Position numbers and translations under genes: made by a program. Positions 11,158-19,280 of a DNA stretch of 64,000 nucleotides are shown here, one piece after another (the stretch's first letter is position 1; each line of letters opens with the position of its first letter). The stretch spans positions 42,123 to 106,122 of the forward strand of contig JBJOIT010000004.1 of the NCBI GenBank assembly GCA_046046915.1, in the 5' to 3' direction. The DNA is from JBEEJZ01 sp046046915. GTDB taxonomy: Bacteria > Pseudomonadota > Gammaproteobacteria > Burkholderiales > Burkholderiaceae_C. The notes under the pieces were generated by a model that searched no databases, was not told the origin of the DNA, and was given only the letters and a program-made list of their open reading frames with translations.

Positions 11158-12072
11158 TCAGGGGGCGGTGAGCGTCAAGCCGTGCTTTTTGAAGATGGCC
11201 AGCATCTCGCCATTGGACTGCAGCGTTTGCATCGCCCGTTGGATGGCTGCCCCCAGATCTTTGTTGGTGGCCTTGACCGCCATGCCCACGGGCCAGCCAT
11301 TGGCAGGCGTACCAGGCAGGGGCAGGGGGCTGAGTTGCCAACCAGCCGCCTTGGCGGGTTCTGATGCCATGGCGGCTTCTGCTTGAGCACGCAGTACATA
11401 AGCCGCTGCAACTTCACCGTTGAGTGCACCCTGTGCAGCTTGAACCCCTGTCTTGAAAAGCTTGACCTGGGTTCGAAGCATGCCACCGTTGTTGCCCATC
11501 AGGGCGCTGGCAGCGCCGGTGCCACGCTCTGCACCTAGCGCCAGGCCTTTGAGGTCTTCTGGCCCATCGATCTTTGCCAGCTGACGCGTGTTGTGCATGA
11601 CCACGGTGTGCTGGCGCATGTAGGGCGACACGATCACAACCTGGCGGTTCTCTTGCATCAGGTATTTGTCAGCTGGAACCTGCAACATCACGTCTGCAGG
11701 GCCATAGCCCAGGTAATGACCGCGCCACACCATGTTGCGCAGGTCATCCCCCATGTTTTCTCCAGAGTCAAAGGGCAGCAGCTGCAGCTTCAGCTGCAAT
11801 TGAGCTGCCAGCGCCTGCGCAATGGAGACATCCAGCCCACTGATATCACCGGCCGGCCCATCTGAAAACGGCGCATTGTCTTTGTACACGGCGACTTTCA
11901 GCACGCCACTGGCCTGAACTTTTGCCAGGTCAGTCAAGTCACCCTGGGCATGTACCAAACCAGCTCCCAGAAGCAGTGGCAAAGCTAACAATGAGCGGCG
12001 GCTCACTGCGTCACTCGGCAGGTCACTCGTCATGCGGCTTGTATCAGCGATCTTGGATGCAGGATGTCTCAT
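11158..12072 (-). CDS. Quinoprotein dehydrogenase-associated family-3 substrate-binding protein
   Basis: A 304-residue exported protein of the bacterial extracellular solute-binding family 3. A twin-Arg-like RRSLLALPLLLGAG segment and AQ cleavage site precede the mature part, which starts KVQASGVLKVAVYKDNAPFS, then ISGLDVSIAQALAAQL. This resembles the binding proteins that accompany PQQ alcohol and methanol dehydrogenases (TIGR03871 type, XoxJ-like). Their ligand is unknown; XoxJ has been proposed to help activate the dehydrogenase. It lies 35 bases downstream of pedF on the same strand, so it probably shares pedF's promoter. A shorter start at 12033 is possible. Confidence 0.8.
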   Translation of the reverse strand: MRHPASKIADTSRMTSDLPSDAVSRRSLLALPLLLGAGLVHAQGDLTDLAKVQASGVLKVAVYKDNAPFSDGPAGDISGLDVSIAQALAAQLQLKLQLLPFDSGENMGDDLRNMVWRGHYLGYGPADVMLQVPADKYLMQENRQVVIVSPYMRQHTVVMHNTRQLAKIDGPEDLKGLALGAERGTGAASALMGNNGGMLRTQVKLFKTGVQAAQGALNGEVAAAYVLRAQAEAAMASEPAKAAGWQLSPLPLPGTPANGWPVGMAVKATNKDLGAAIQRAMQTLQSNGEMLAIFKKHGLTLTAP

Positions 12073-12107
12073 GTCTAACTTTAGGTTGATTTCAGTGTGA
12101 TTTGGGT

Positions 12108-12593
12108 TTAAGGCTCACGACGGGTCTCGAGGTAAGTCTTGATAGCCCAGATGGCTTCCTGAGACAAGATGCCCTCAAACGGCGGCATATAGACCCGACC
12201 GTCGCGGACCCGACCCCGGCGAACCGTGGCGACATAGTACTCGTCGATTTCCTTGAAGCACGCCATTTTCTTGTCCTGATCAGCCAGGCCCATGCAATCA
12301 CCATCGATTTTTCTCAGGTCTGGCGACATACCACCCGAAATGGCCTCAAGTCCATGGCAACGTGCGCAGTTCTGGTTGTAGGCAGAGGTGCCAATGCGCA
12401 ATGCTTCCTTGTTGGCCGCGCCACTGGAGTAAGGATTGCTTGGCAACCACTTGGCACCGAGCTGAGGAAGCGTGCTGGTGTCCACAGATTGTGGGACCAC
12501 ATCGCCATGCGACCAGGCAGTGCTGCTAAGCAGGCCGATGGACAGGGCAGTGGCCAGGGTTCGCAAATGTTGTTGAAAGAGGCTGGGTCGCAT
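12108..12593 (-). CDS. pedF: Cytochrome c-550 PedF
   Basis: Periplasmic class I cytochrome c that accepts electrons from a PQQ-dependent alcohol dehydrogenase. The 161 residues begin with a signal peptide (hydrophobic ATALSIGLLSSTAWS). The haem motif is CARCHGLEAISGG, and the distal Met is likely the one in VYMPPFEGILSQEAIWAIKTYL. The ILSQEAIWAIKTYLETR ending is typical of PedF. ATG at 12593 is preferred because GGAG lies 7 bases upstream; the longer reading starts from a TTG that contains that site. A good sigma-54-type promoter sits 41 bases upstream. The binding-protein gene follows on the same strand. Confidence 0.87.
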   Translation of the reverse strand: MRPSLFQQHLRTLATALSIGLLSSTAWSHGDVVPQSVDTSTLPQLGAKWLPSNPYSSGAANKEALRIGTSAYNQNCARCHGLEAISGGMSPDLRKIDGDCMGLADQDKKMACFKEIDEYYVATVRRGRVRDGRVYMPPFEGILSQEAIWAIKTYLETRREP

Positions 12594-12633
12594 AGGGGTC
12601 TCCAATATTTAAAGTGACATCACCGAGCGTTCT

Positions 12634-12648
12634 GCAAAAAGCGCGCCA
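12634..12648 (-). promoter_or_regulatory. Sigma-54 -24/-12 promoter element upstream of pedF
   Basis: Read leftward the element is TGGCGC, 5 bases, TTGC: the invariant GG and GC are correctly spaced, with one mismatch to TGGCAC-N5-TTGC. It lies 41 bases upstream of the pedF start. A sigma-54 activator gene is the divergent neighbour, which supports its use. A 19-base inverted repeat (TGACA-N9-TGTCA, 12700-12718) about 50 bases upstream could be an activator site, but that match is short. Confidence 0.65.
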
Positions 12649-12904
12649 GGCCTGAAGGAGCAATTCGGCGGTGATTCAGGGGCTTGAGTCTGAACGATGT
12701 GACAGGCAAAGTGTGTCAAATTGGTCCACTTGCTCCGCCCTTGAGCTGTTTTCTGACCAAACCTAGGGTTTTCCTTGCCTCAAAAGCCCTTCAAATCGGT
12801 GGAGAATGATCCAAATCAAAACACGCCAATGTCTATCGCTGTAACTCGTCGTTTGCATAAACGGAGCAACCGAGCTTGTTCAACTCGTAGACCCAGGAGA
12901 CAAG

Positions 12905-15016
12905 ATGCTCACAGCCAAATTCACCGAGGCCGGTTCGCGTTCGGATCTAGGTTCAGAAGGTGGTCTGGATCGTTATGCCCTCACAGAGGTAATTGAGCGG
13001 TCCCACTCGCGTTCGCGGGATTTCGGGATTGAAGTTCAAGACAAACCCGACTTTTCGCGCATCGGAGAAGCGGCGCTGAGCCAGATGCTGGAAGAGAACC
13101 GGTTTCTTTTCCAACACGCCGCGCCCGTCATGGAGACCTTGTACGACCAGATCGTCAACACGCATAGCATGGTGCTCCTGACCTCTGCCAGTGGTACGGT
13201 CATCCATTCTCTTGGTGACACGGACTTTTTGGAGAAAGCCTCTCAGGTTGCACTCATGCCCGGGGTTGACTGGTCCGAGCGTAGCAAAGGCACCAACGCC
13301 ATAGGCACCGCACTGCGTGAGGAGCATGCCGTGGTGGTACACGGCACCCAACATTACATGAACGCGAACAAGTTCCTGACCTGTTCCTGTTCGCCCATCT
13401 TCGATCCCTACGGCCAAGTGATTGGCGCACTCGACGTTACCGGTGATCAGCGCAGCTTTCACCAGCACACCATGGCTTTGGTGCGGATGTCGGCACAAAT
13501 GATCGAGAACCACATGTTCGCTGACACCTTTCCCAAGGCGATCAGGATTCACTTTCACACCCGCCCGGAGTTTTTGGGAACCCTGGTGGAGGGCATTGCA
13601 GTGTTCAGCCCGGATGGCAGATTTTTGTCCGCTAATCGGAGTGCACAGTTTCAGCTTGGCATGTCCTTCAACGCCTTGAAGGTGCATACCTTCTCGTCAC
13701 TGTTTGGTATTGCCATCTCCAAACTACAAGAAATGGTGTCGGGCACCGCGCCTAAGTTACAACAGCTGTGTCTGCATAACGGGGTGTCTGTCTGGTGTCG
13801 TACCCGTATGCAGGTGCGACCGCAATGGGGCGGTGGCTTCCCTGATCCATTGCCTGCGACAGCCCAGCAGGGTCCGGTTTCCCAAGAATCGACCGATTCT
13901 CCGCGTGCCACCGTGAACAAGCCCACATCATCGACGCCCAAGGGGCAGCTATCCAGCTTGCATTACCTCGATACCGGGGATCCGCAGGTTTCCAAGATCA
14001 TTCACAAGCTAAAGATGGTGAGAGGGCGTGACATTCCCGTCATGATTCTGGGCGAGACCGGCACTGGTAAAGACCTACTGGCCCAGGCGATACACGGCGA
14101 CTCCGACCGCTGTGCCCGTCCCTTTGTGTCCCTCAACTGCGCCTCCATCCCCGAGAGCTTGATCGAGTCGGAACTGTTTGGTTACGAGGAAGGCGCTTTC
14201 ACCGGGGCTCGAAAAAAAGGGGCTGTCGGCAAAATCCAGCAGGCCAACGGCGGCACCCTGTTTTTAGACGAAATTGGCGATATGCCCAAGCATCTGCAGG
14301 CCCGTCTGCTAAGAGTTTTACAGGATCGGCGCGTCAATCCATTGGGGTCTGGTCGTGAAGTTGATGTGGATATTGCACTGGTCTGCGCGACCAACAAGAA
14401 CCTCAAAGAGCTGATTGCCAAAGGCGAATTCAGAGAGGATCTGTATTACCGGCTCAACGGTTTGGTTGTCCGGCTTCCAGCCTTGCGTGACCGCACTGAC
14501 TTTGACTGCGTGGTCCACAAGATCCTTGCCAGCCTGTCTGGCAAGCAACAGTCGGTGGGGCTGTCAGCTGAAGTGATGGCACTTTTCAAGACCTATAGCT
14601 GGCCCGGAAATTTCCGTCAATTGCACAATCTGTTGCGCACAGCCGTGGTGATGGTCGGTGGTCAGGGGTTTATTGGTCTGGACGATTTGCCAGAGGACTT
14701 TTTGGACGAGCAGGTGGGCGCTGAGCTTGCCCAGAACTACTCAGCAGAGGTCGATCCTGTGGAGCCTATGACCCCGCCAGCCACAAGAGCAACTCACCCG
14801 GGTCAAGGTCCGGCGGCCTCGGACCCGGAGGCTAAGCCCGTGACCCATGCAGCAGGTGATGCAGCAGCTAGTCTGGAAGATGTGGCTCTGGCAGCCATGG
14901 CCCAGATGCTGCGGTTACACAAGGGTAATGTTTCTGCCGCGGCCAAGGCGCTGGGTGTTTCGAGAAACACGGTTTACAGGCGCAAAGAACAATTACCGGC
15001 TGACGTCTGGGGCTGA
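12905..15016 (+). CDS. Sigma-54-dependent activator, GAF-PAS-AAA+-Fis (AcoR-like)
   Basis: A 703-residue enhancer-binding protein. Residues ~85-205 look like a GAF sensor of the AcoR type (SKGTNAIGTALREEHAVVVHG; CSPIFDPYGQVIGALDVTGD). A PAS-like segment follows at ~225-300, then a Pro/Ser-rich linker. The AAA+ domain has Walker A GETGTGKD (383-390), the sigma-54 loop GAFTGA (430-435) and TLFLDEIGDMP. The C-terminal Fis-type helix-turn-helix is AAKALGVSRNTVYRRK. The start has an excellent CAGGAGACAAG upstream. Divergent from pedF and inside the quinoprotein block, it is the obvious candidate regulator of pedF, the dehydrogenase and possibly pqq. AcoR relatives sense alcohols, ketones or aldehydes; the ligand here is unknown. 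Confidence 0.9.
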   Translation: MLTAKFTEAGSRSDLGSEGGLDRYALTEVIERSHSRSRDFGIEVQDKPDFSRIGEAALSQMLEENRFLFQHAAPVMETLYDQIVNTHSMVLLTSASGTVIHSLGDTDFLEKASQVALMPGVDWSERSKGTNAIGTALREEHAVVVHGTQHYMNANKFLTCSCSPIFDPYGQVIGALDVTGDQRSFHQHTMALVRMSAQMIENHMFADTFPKAIRIHFHTRPEFLGTLVEGIAVFSPDGRFLSANRSAQFQLGMSFNALKVHTFSSLFGIAISKLQEMVSGTAPKLQQLCLHNGVSVWCRTRMQVRPQWGGGFPDPLPATAQQGPVSQESTDSPRATVNKPTSSTPKGQLSSLHYLDTGDPQVSKIIHKLKMVRGRDIPVMILGETGTGKDLLAQAIHGDSDRCARPFVSLNCASIPESLIESELFGYEEGAFTGARKKGAVGKIQQANGGTLFLDEIGDMPKHLQARLLRVLQDRRVNPLGSGREVDVDIALVCATNKNLKELIAKGEFREDLYYRLNGLVVRLPALRDRTDFDCVVHKILASLSGKQQSVGLSAEVMALFKTYSWPGNFRQLHNLLRTAVVMVGGQGFIGLDDLPEDFLDEQVGAELAQNYSAEVDPVEPMTPPATRATHPGQGPAASDPEAKPVTHAAGDAAASLEDVALAAMAQMLRLHKGNVSAAAKALGVSRNTVYRRKEQLPADVWG

Positions 15017-15988
15017 TGGCTCTGGCGTAGCCTGATTCATCCAGACTGACTCCATTTCGCGCCAGGCGCGCTGAACGTTGAGTCCGTGGCGTGAGGCGTA
15101 TCCCGCGGATACCGTGAATTCGGGGAGCTGCACCTCCGTGCCCTCGCCGGCATGTTTGCCGGCATCGAGCACGCTGAGCAAGCTGGAGCGTAAAGCTTGA
15201 AGGTAGTTTTGTGTGTAGATCACTCCTTCCTGGCGACCGTCGGGTGAAATTCTGCTCACGCTGGTGCCAATGATCACCAGCGGCTGCAAATCATCAAGTT
15301 TCTGTAAAGCTGTCAGCCAACCTTCCAGGCTGCCTTGGGCCAGTTCAGGCACTCGGTCCTCGTACACCAGGCCGCCCACCCAGGCCATCCGCTCTTTCGG
15401 GTCCCACACCACCGTGTCACTTTCGGTGTGGGCGTTTTCAAGTAACAGCACCTGTAGTTGCCGAGACCCCACGGTCAGGACCGATCCATTCGCCAAACGC
15501 TGGTTGGGAAGCACGATGCGGGTATGGCGCATCAGCGTCGGTCCCAGAGTTTTTTGTAAATGGGCCAAACATTGCTCACACCGGCGCTGCATGGACGATA
15601 AGGTCGAGGCGCTCGCTCCTATGTGCAGTCGTCCTGCGGATTGCTTTTGTTTGAAAGCTGAATTACCCAGCACGTTTTCGGCATGGGCATGTGTATTGAT
15701 GACCCACTTCACCTCCGATTGCCAACGGCAACGTACCCAAGCCAGTGTTCGTTCGCCATGGCGGTGGTTGGGGCCCGGGTCAATCACCATGGCTTCACCA
15801 CCATCCACTATCACGCTGGTGGCCAGCACATGCCCCTGGTTTCGGCGGCCGATATCACCTTGCGCCTGCGGTGTCCACACCCAGACGCCCGCGCCCATGT
15901 TGCGCCAGAGCGCATCGTCCTTGCAGGTACGCGCGCCCCCATATGCGAGCTGGGTGAGTAGCAACAGGGTCCAGAAGAAGATCTTCAT
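14993..15988 (-). CDS. Quinoprotein relay system metallo-hydrolase 1 (MBL fold)
   Basis: A 331-residue exported metallo-beta-lactamase-fold protein (signal MKIFFWTLLLLTQLAYGG). It resembles the 'quinoprotein relay system zinc metallohydrolase 1' family found beside PQQ dehydrogenases. The metal motif, normally HxHxDH, reads HAHAEN (residues 100-105), keeping both His but replacing Asp and the last His. Later family landmarks are LLENAHTESDTVVWDP and GGLVYEDRVPE. The substrate is unknown. Its ATG overlaps the stop of the upstream peptidase gene by ATGA, so the two are translationally coupled. Its 3' end overlaps the 3' end of the convergent regulator gene by 24 bases. Confidence 0.8.
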   Translation of the reverse strand: MKIFFWTLLLLTQLAYGGARTCKDDALWRNMGAGVWVWTPQAQGDIGRRNQGHVLATSVIVDGGEAMVIDPGPNHRHGERTLAWVRCRWQSEVKWVINTHAHAENVLGNSAFKQKQSAGRLHIGASASTLSSMQRRCEQCLAHLQKTLGPTLMRHTRIVLPNQRLANGSVLTVGSRQLQVLLLENAHTESDTVVWDPKERMAWVGGLVYEDRVPELAQGSLEGWLTALQKLDDLQPLVIIGTSVSRISPDGRQEGVIYTQNYLQALRSSLLSVLDAGKHAGEGTEVQLPEFTVSAGYASRHGLNVQRAWREMESVWMNQATPEPSAPDVSR

Positions 15989-17094
15989 AGGGCGACTTGG
16001 CGCTGGGTTCCCAAGCACTTCTGCAGCGTCTGGCGAATGCCAGGCTCGGTTCCCAAATGACCTGCGCTGGGCCAATAGCCTTGCACACCGCTGCCTGGCT
16101 GTGCCTTGATCAGCTCGACAGAGCGGCGACTGTTGGCGGGAGGGCAGACGGCATCAAAACGACCGTGGATCCAGGTACTGGGGATAGCCTGTGCTGCCAA
16201 TGACAAGGCGGCTCGACTCAGGTCTACGGGCCGGGTGTAGCCTCTGTGTCGAAGGTAATGTGCCTGTAGTCTGAATTTTTGCCAGGCTTGCCGGTCACTG
16301 GATCGAATACCTGGTTGCCGGACCCGGCCCAGGGCCTGGCGTTGCTGCCGGTGCATGGATGCCCATGCCGCACGCGCCTGATTTGTCAGGGCTTGGTCTG
16401 GGCTGTGTGCCAAGTGCCGGCTGGCACGCCACTGACCCTGGGTGGCGACACTGATTTCTCTTATTGACCAAAATCTGATGACGTCCCGAGCAGCAACAGA
16501 CGGTGCTCCAAATTGCAACACTTGTTCCAATCTGAGCAGAACAGAAGCGGCATTGGCATAGCTAGCTTTTGGCCAATGTCTTGGCAGTTTGCCAGTTGCA
16601 TGGTTTTTGGATTGACGCAAAAGTACGCCTTCGATTTCGGCCCGGCGAAGGCCAAAAGCGCCGCGCATGAGCACTTGCTCCACCGCCCCAGGGTGGGCTT
16701 GGGCGTAGTGCAGTGCCAAGACAGTACCCCATGAGCCCGCCAAAATAGACCAACTAGAAATCCCCAGCGACAGGCGCAGAAGCTCCAAGTCGGCTACCAG
16801 TCTGGAAGTCGTGTTTGCAAGTGTGCTCCCCCGGGGCGTGGAGGAACCGGACCCCCTTTGATCCGGTGCAATGGCCCAGTGCCGGGCGGGATCAAAGTCT
16901 TGCAAGAGACCAGGGTGGCAGCCGCTGCCTGGGCCGCCGTGCAGCACCAGCCATGGCTGACCTTCGATCGAGCCCACTGCACGGTAGGACATGCGGGTGC
17001 CTGAACCGATCGCCAAGCTCTGTGCTTGAGGCCACCTGGGATTCGCGGGACCAGGCAGTGCTCGGATGGACCTTGTGGGCAGGGGATTCAACAT
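15985..17094 (-). CDS. pip: Proline iminopeptidase-like alpha/beta hydrolase
   Basis: A 369-residue member of peptidase family S33, a serine hydrolase that removes N-terminal proline. The oxyanion region is LVLHGGPGSGCHP, the nucleophile is in ILAGSWGTVLALHYAQ, the acid Asp in WIHGRFDAVCPP and the His in SAGHLGTEPG, so the triad is intact. The cytoplasmic form is inferred because no signal peptide follows the chosen ATG. A longer reading exists but runs through the pqqA promoter region. It is divergent from pqqA, its start codon lying within a candidate pqqA promoter, and it is coupled to the MBL gene. Its natural substrate is unknown; a part in PqqA peptide turnover is conceivable. Confidence 0.83.
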   Translation of the reverse strand: MLNPLPTRSIRALPGPANPRWPQAQSLAIGSGTRMSYRAVGSIEGQPWLVLHGGPGSGCHPGLLQDFDPARHWAIAPDQRGSGSSTPRGSTLANTTSRLVADLELLRLSLGISSWSILAGSWGTVLALHYAQAHPGAVEQVLMRGAFGLRRAEIEGVLLRQSKNHATGKLPRHWPKASYANAASVLLRLEQVLQFGAPSVAARDVIRFWSIREISVATQGQWRASRHLAHSPDQALTNQARAAWASMHRQQRQALGRVRQPGIRSSDRQAWQKFRLQAHYLRHRGYTRPVDLSRAALSLAAQAIPSTWIHGRFDAVCPPANSRRSVELIKAQPGSGVQGYWPSAGHLGTEPGIRQTLQKCLGTQRQVAL

Positions 17095-17108
17095 GGCATT
17101 GATATTGC
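17094..17108 (+). promoter_or_regulatory. Possible sigma-54 -24/-12 element upstream of pqqA
   Basis: TGGCAT, 5 bases, TTGC, with correct GG/GC spacing and one mismatch. It lies 79 bases upstream of the pqqA start and abuts the start codon of the divergent peptidase gene. Support is weaker than for the dehydrogenase and pedF promoters, because I find no inverted repeat upstream. Confidence 0.45.
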
Positions 17109-17187
17109 GTAATGTCGCTGCGGACAGCGTTGCAGAAATGTACGTTGTCTGCTGACACATTCCATGCCAACCACCAGGAGACCCTCT

Positions 17188-17262
17188 ATGCAATGGACAG
17201 CACCTGCTTTCACCGACATGCGTTTCGGCTTTGAAATCACCATGTACATCGCCAATCGTTGA
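17188..17262 (+). CDS. pqqA: PQQ precursor peptide PqqA
   Basis: A 24-residue peptide whose Glu16 and Tyr20 become the PQQ carbon and nitrogen skeleton. The core [12 protein letters not shown] shows the invariant E-x3-Y. Glu16 and Tyr20 are cross-linked by PqqE with PqqD as chaperone, and the product is released by proteases, then finished by PqqB and PqqC. It is too short for most gene finders. CAGGAG lies about 8 bases before the ATG. A hairpin follows it before pqqB, which probably makes the pqqA message more abundant than the rest of the operon. Confidence 0.96.
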   Translation: MQWTAPAFTDMRFGFEITMYIANR

Positions 17263-17279
17263 TTCGATTTGTGATCCGG

Positions 17280-17315
17280 GGGCGCACGGCTTCACAGCTG
17301 GTGCGCCCTTTTCAT
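17280..17315 (+). terminator. Hairpin between pqqA and pqqB (partial terminator)
   Basis: Arms GGGCGCAC (17280-17287) and GTGCGCCC (17301-17308) enclose 13 bases and are followed by TTTTCATTT. It has the form of a weak intrinsic terminator or RNA-stabilising hairpin. It lies 17 bases after the pqqA stop, fitting the common finding that pqqA is expressed above pqqB-E. Confidence 0.7.
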
Positions 17316-17336
17316 TTCCAGGTTTGAGTCATACAC

Positions 17337-18254
17337 ATGCGTCTTCGAGTTTTAGGTTCCGCTGCTGGTGGCGGATTCCCCCAGTGGAACTGCAACTGCC
17401 CCAATTGCGACGGCGTACGGCGCGGAACAATCAAAGCGCAACGCAGGACGCAGTCATCGATTGCCCTGACCGACAACGGTAAGGACTGGTTATTGGTCAA
17501 TGCCTCACCGGATGTGCTTCAACAAATACAGGCTGCGCCGGAATTACAGCCGGGTCGGGCCTTGAGAGACAGCGGTATTGCGGCCGTTTTGCTCATGGAT
17601 GCCCAGATAGATCACGTCACTGGCCTCTTGATGCTGCGCGAGCGCCAAACACCCCTGCCGCTGATGGCCACGCCCGAGGTTTTGTCTGATATTTCTGAGG
17701 GGTTCCCCATCACGCGCATTCTGTCGCATTACTGCGGAGTGAGTGCTTTGCCCCTGGCATTGGATGGCGAGGCTCAGGCGGTACCTGGCGTTGCGCCACT
17801 GTCGGTGACGCCGGTGCCGCTGTGGTCCAAACCACCACCTTACTCACCGTATCGCCACAATCCCCGCCGCGGAGACAACATGGGTCTACTGATCCATAAC
17901 CCCGCCAATGGTGGGCGAGTGTTTTACGCGCCGGGTCTTGGCGAAGTCGACGATGAGCTTGTCGCCCTCATGTCTGAATGCAGTGTGGTGCTGGTGGACG
18001 GGACCTTCTGGACGGAAGACGAAATGCAGCGACTGGGACTTTCCAAAAAATACGCCGCGGACATGGGACATTTGCCGCAAAGTGGGCCGGAGGGCATGAT
18101 CGCCAAGCTCGATCGCCTGCCTGCCGGTACGCGCAAAATCCTGATTCATATCAACAACACCAATCCCATCCTGCGCGAGGACTCTGCAGAGCGCGCCGAA
18201 CTCACTGCCCATGGCATTGAGCTAGCCTTTGATGGCATGGAAATTACTTTCTGA
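17337..18254 (+). CDS. pqqB: PQQ biosynthesis protein PqqB
   Basis: A 305-residue metallo-beta-lactamase-fold protein that acts late in PQQ synthesis, reported to hydroxylate the tyrosine-derived ring. The N-terminus [24 protein letters not shown] is characteristic (shown in part: [15 protein letters not shown]). The zinc-type motif appears as [13 protein letters not shown], and the C-terminal part contains [20 protein letters not shown] and [12 protein letters not shown]. It is cytoplasmic. It follows pqqA after the hairpin and precedes pqqC by 13 bases. Confidence 0.96.
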   Translation: MRLRVLGSAAGGGFPQWNCNCPNCDGVRRGTIKAQRRTQSSIALTDNGKDWLLVNASPDVLQQIQAAPELQPGRALRDSGIAAVLLMDAQIDHVTGLLMLRERQTPLPLMATPEVLSDISEGFPITRILSHYCGVSALPLALDGEAQAVPGVAPLSVTPVPLWSKPPPYSPYRHNPRRGDNMGLLIHNPANGGRVFYAPGLGEVDDELVALMSECSVVLVDGTFWTEDEMQRLGLSKKYAADMGHLPQSGPEGMIAKLDRLPAGTRKILIHINNTNPILREDSAERAELTAHGIELAFDGMEITF

Positions 18255-18267
18255 CCTATTTCACCTC

Positions 18268-18999
18268 ATGGACATTGCTCAGTCTCCCTTACCCGACCCA
18301 GCGCTTGAAGCCTGGGATCCTGTTGAGTTTGAACGGCAGTTACGAGCCAAAGGGCGTTCGTATCACATTCATCATCCTTTTAACGTCCGGATGAACGAGG
18401 GTGGATGCACCCCTGACGAGATTCGCTGCTGGGTGGCCAGCCGGTTTTATTACCAGATGTGCATTCCGCGCAAGGATGCAGCCATATTAGCCAACATGCC
18501 TGATCGTGAGCATCGGCGATTGTGGGTGGAGCGCATACTGGATCACGACGGCTACGGAAACTTCGAAGACGGTGCTGCGGGCGGCCTGGAGGCTTGGACC
18601 CGATTAGGGCTGGCCGTCGGGATTCCCCGAGACGAGCTCTGGTCGCTCAGGCTGGTTTCCCCTGCGGTTCGTTTTGCCTGTGATGCCTATGTGAATTTCG
18701 CCGCCAAGGCACCCTGGCAGGAGGCCGTGTGCTCTTCACTGACTGAAATGTTTGCGCCGCAAATCCACAAGGACCGCCTGGCCACCTGGCCCTCGCATTA
18801 CCCATGGATCGAGGCATCGGGTCTGAGTTACTTCCGCAGCCGTATCCCCTTGGCCACGCGGGACGTTGAGCACGGACTGAGAGTCACCCTGGAACATTTC
18901 ACCACCCGTGCCATGCAGGTTCGAGCCTTGGATATTTTGCAGTTCAAGCTCGATATTCTTTGGAGCATGCTTGATGCCATCGAAAAGGCCGCGGCATGA
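18268..18999 (+). CDS. pqqC: Pyrroloquinoline-quinone synthase PqqC
   Basis: Cofactorless oxidase that performs the final ring closure and eight-electron oxidation to PQQ. The 243 residues show [47 protein letters not shown] [11 protein letters not shown] and the [18 protein letters not shown] motif ([14 protein letters not shown]). ATG at 18268 was chosen since upstream codons belong to the pqqB end. The stop overlaps the pqqD start (ATGA), indicating coupled translation. Confidence 0.96.
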   Translation: MDIAQSPLPDPALEAWDPVEFERQLRAKGRSYHIHHPFNVRMNEGGCTPDEIRCWVASRFYYQMCIPRKDAAILANMPDREHRRLWVERILDHDGYGNFEDGAAGGLEAWTRLGLAVGIPRDELWSLRLVSPAVRFACDAYVNFAAKAPWQEAVCSSLTEMFAPQIHKDRLATWPSHYPWIEASGLSYFRSRIPLATRDVEHGLRVTLEHFTTRAMQVRALDILQFKLDILWSMLDAIEKAAA

Positions 19000-19280
19000 C
19001 GGGGCCGTCGGTTGACCAGCCCGGCATCCCGGAGCAGCCTCGCCTGTCGCGCCTGTTTCGCATGCAGTACGAAGAAGTGCAAAAAGCCTGGGTGCTTCTT
19101 TATCCCGAGGGCATGGTCCAACTCAACGACAGCTCTGCAGAAATCCTGAAGCTCTGCACCGGTGAGATGACGATCGAAAGTATCGTCTCGACGCTTGAGG
19201 CCAAGTTCAACGCCCAGGGGATTGGTCCCCAGATCCGTGATTTGTTACAAGAGGGGGTGCGCCGTGGCTGGATTCAGTGA
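18996..19280 (+). CDS. pqqD: PqqD, PqqA-binding chaperone
   Basis: A 94-residue protein of the RRE (RiPP recognition element) type that binds PqqA and presents it to PqqE. The core [36 protein letters not shown] (partly: [20 protein letters not shown]) is the standard PqqD winged-helix sequence. The ~18-residue N-terminal tail is less conserved. Its start overlaps the pqqC stop, and pqqE begins inside its 3' end. Confidence 0.95.
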   Translation: MTGPSVDQPGIPEQPRLSRLFRMQYEEVQKAWVLLYPEGMVQLNDSSAEILKLCTGEMTIESIVSTLEAKFNAQGIGPQIRDLLQEGVRRGWIQ

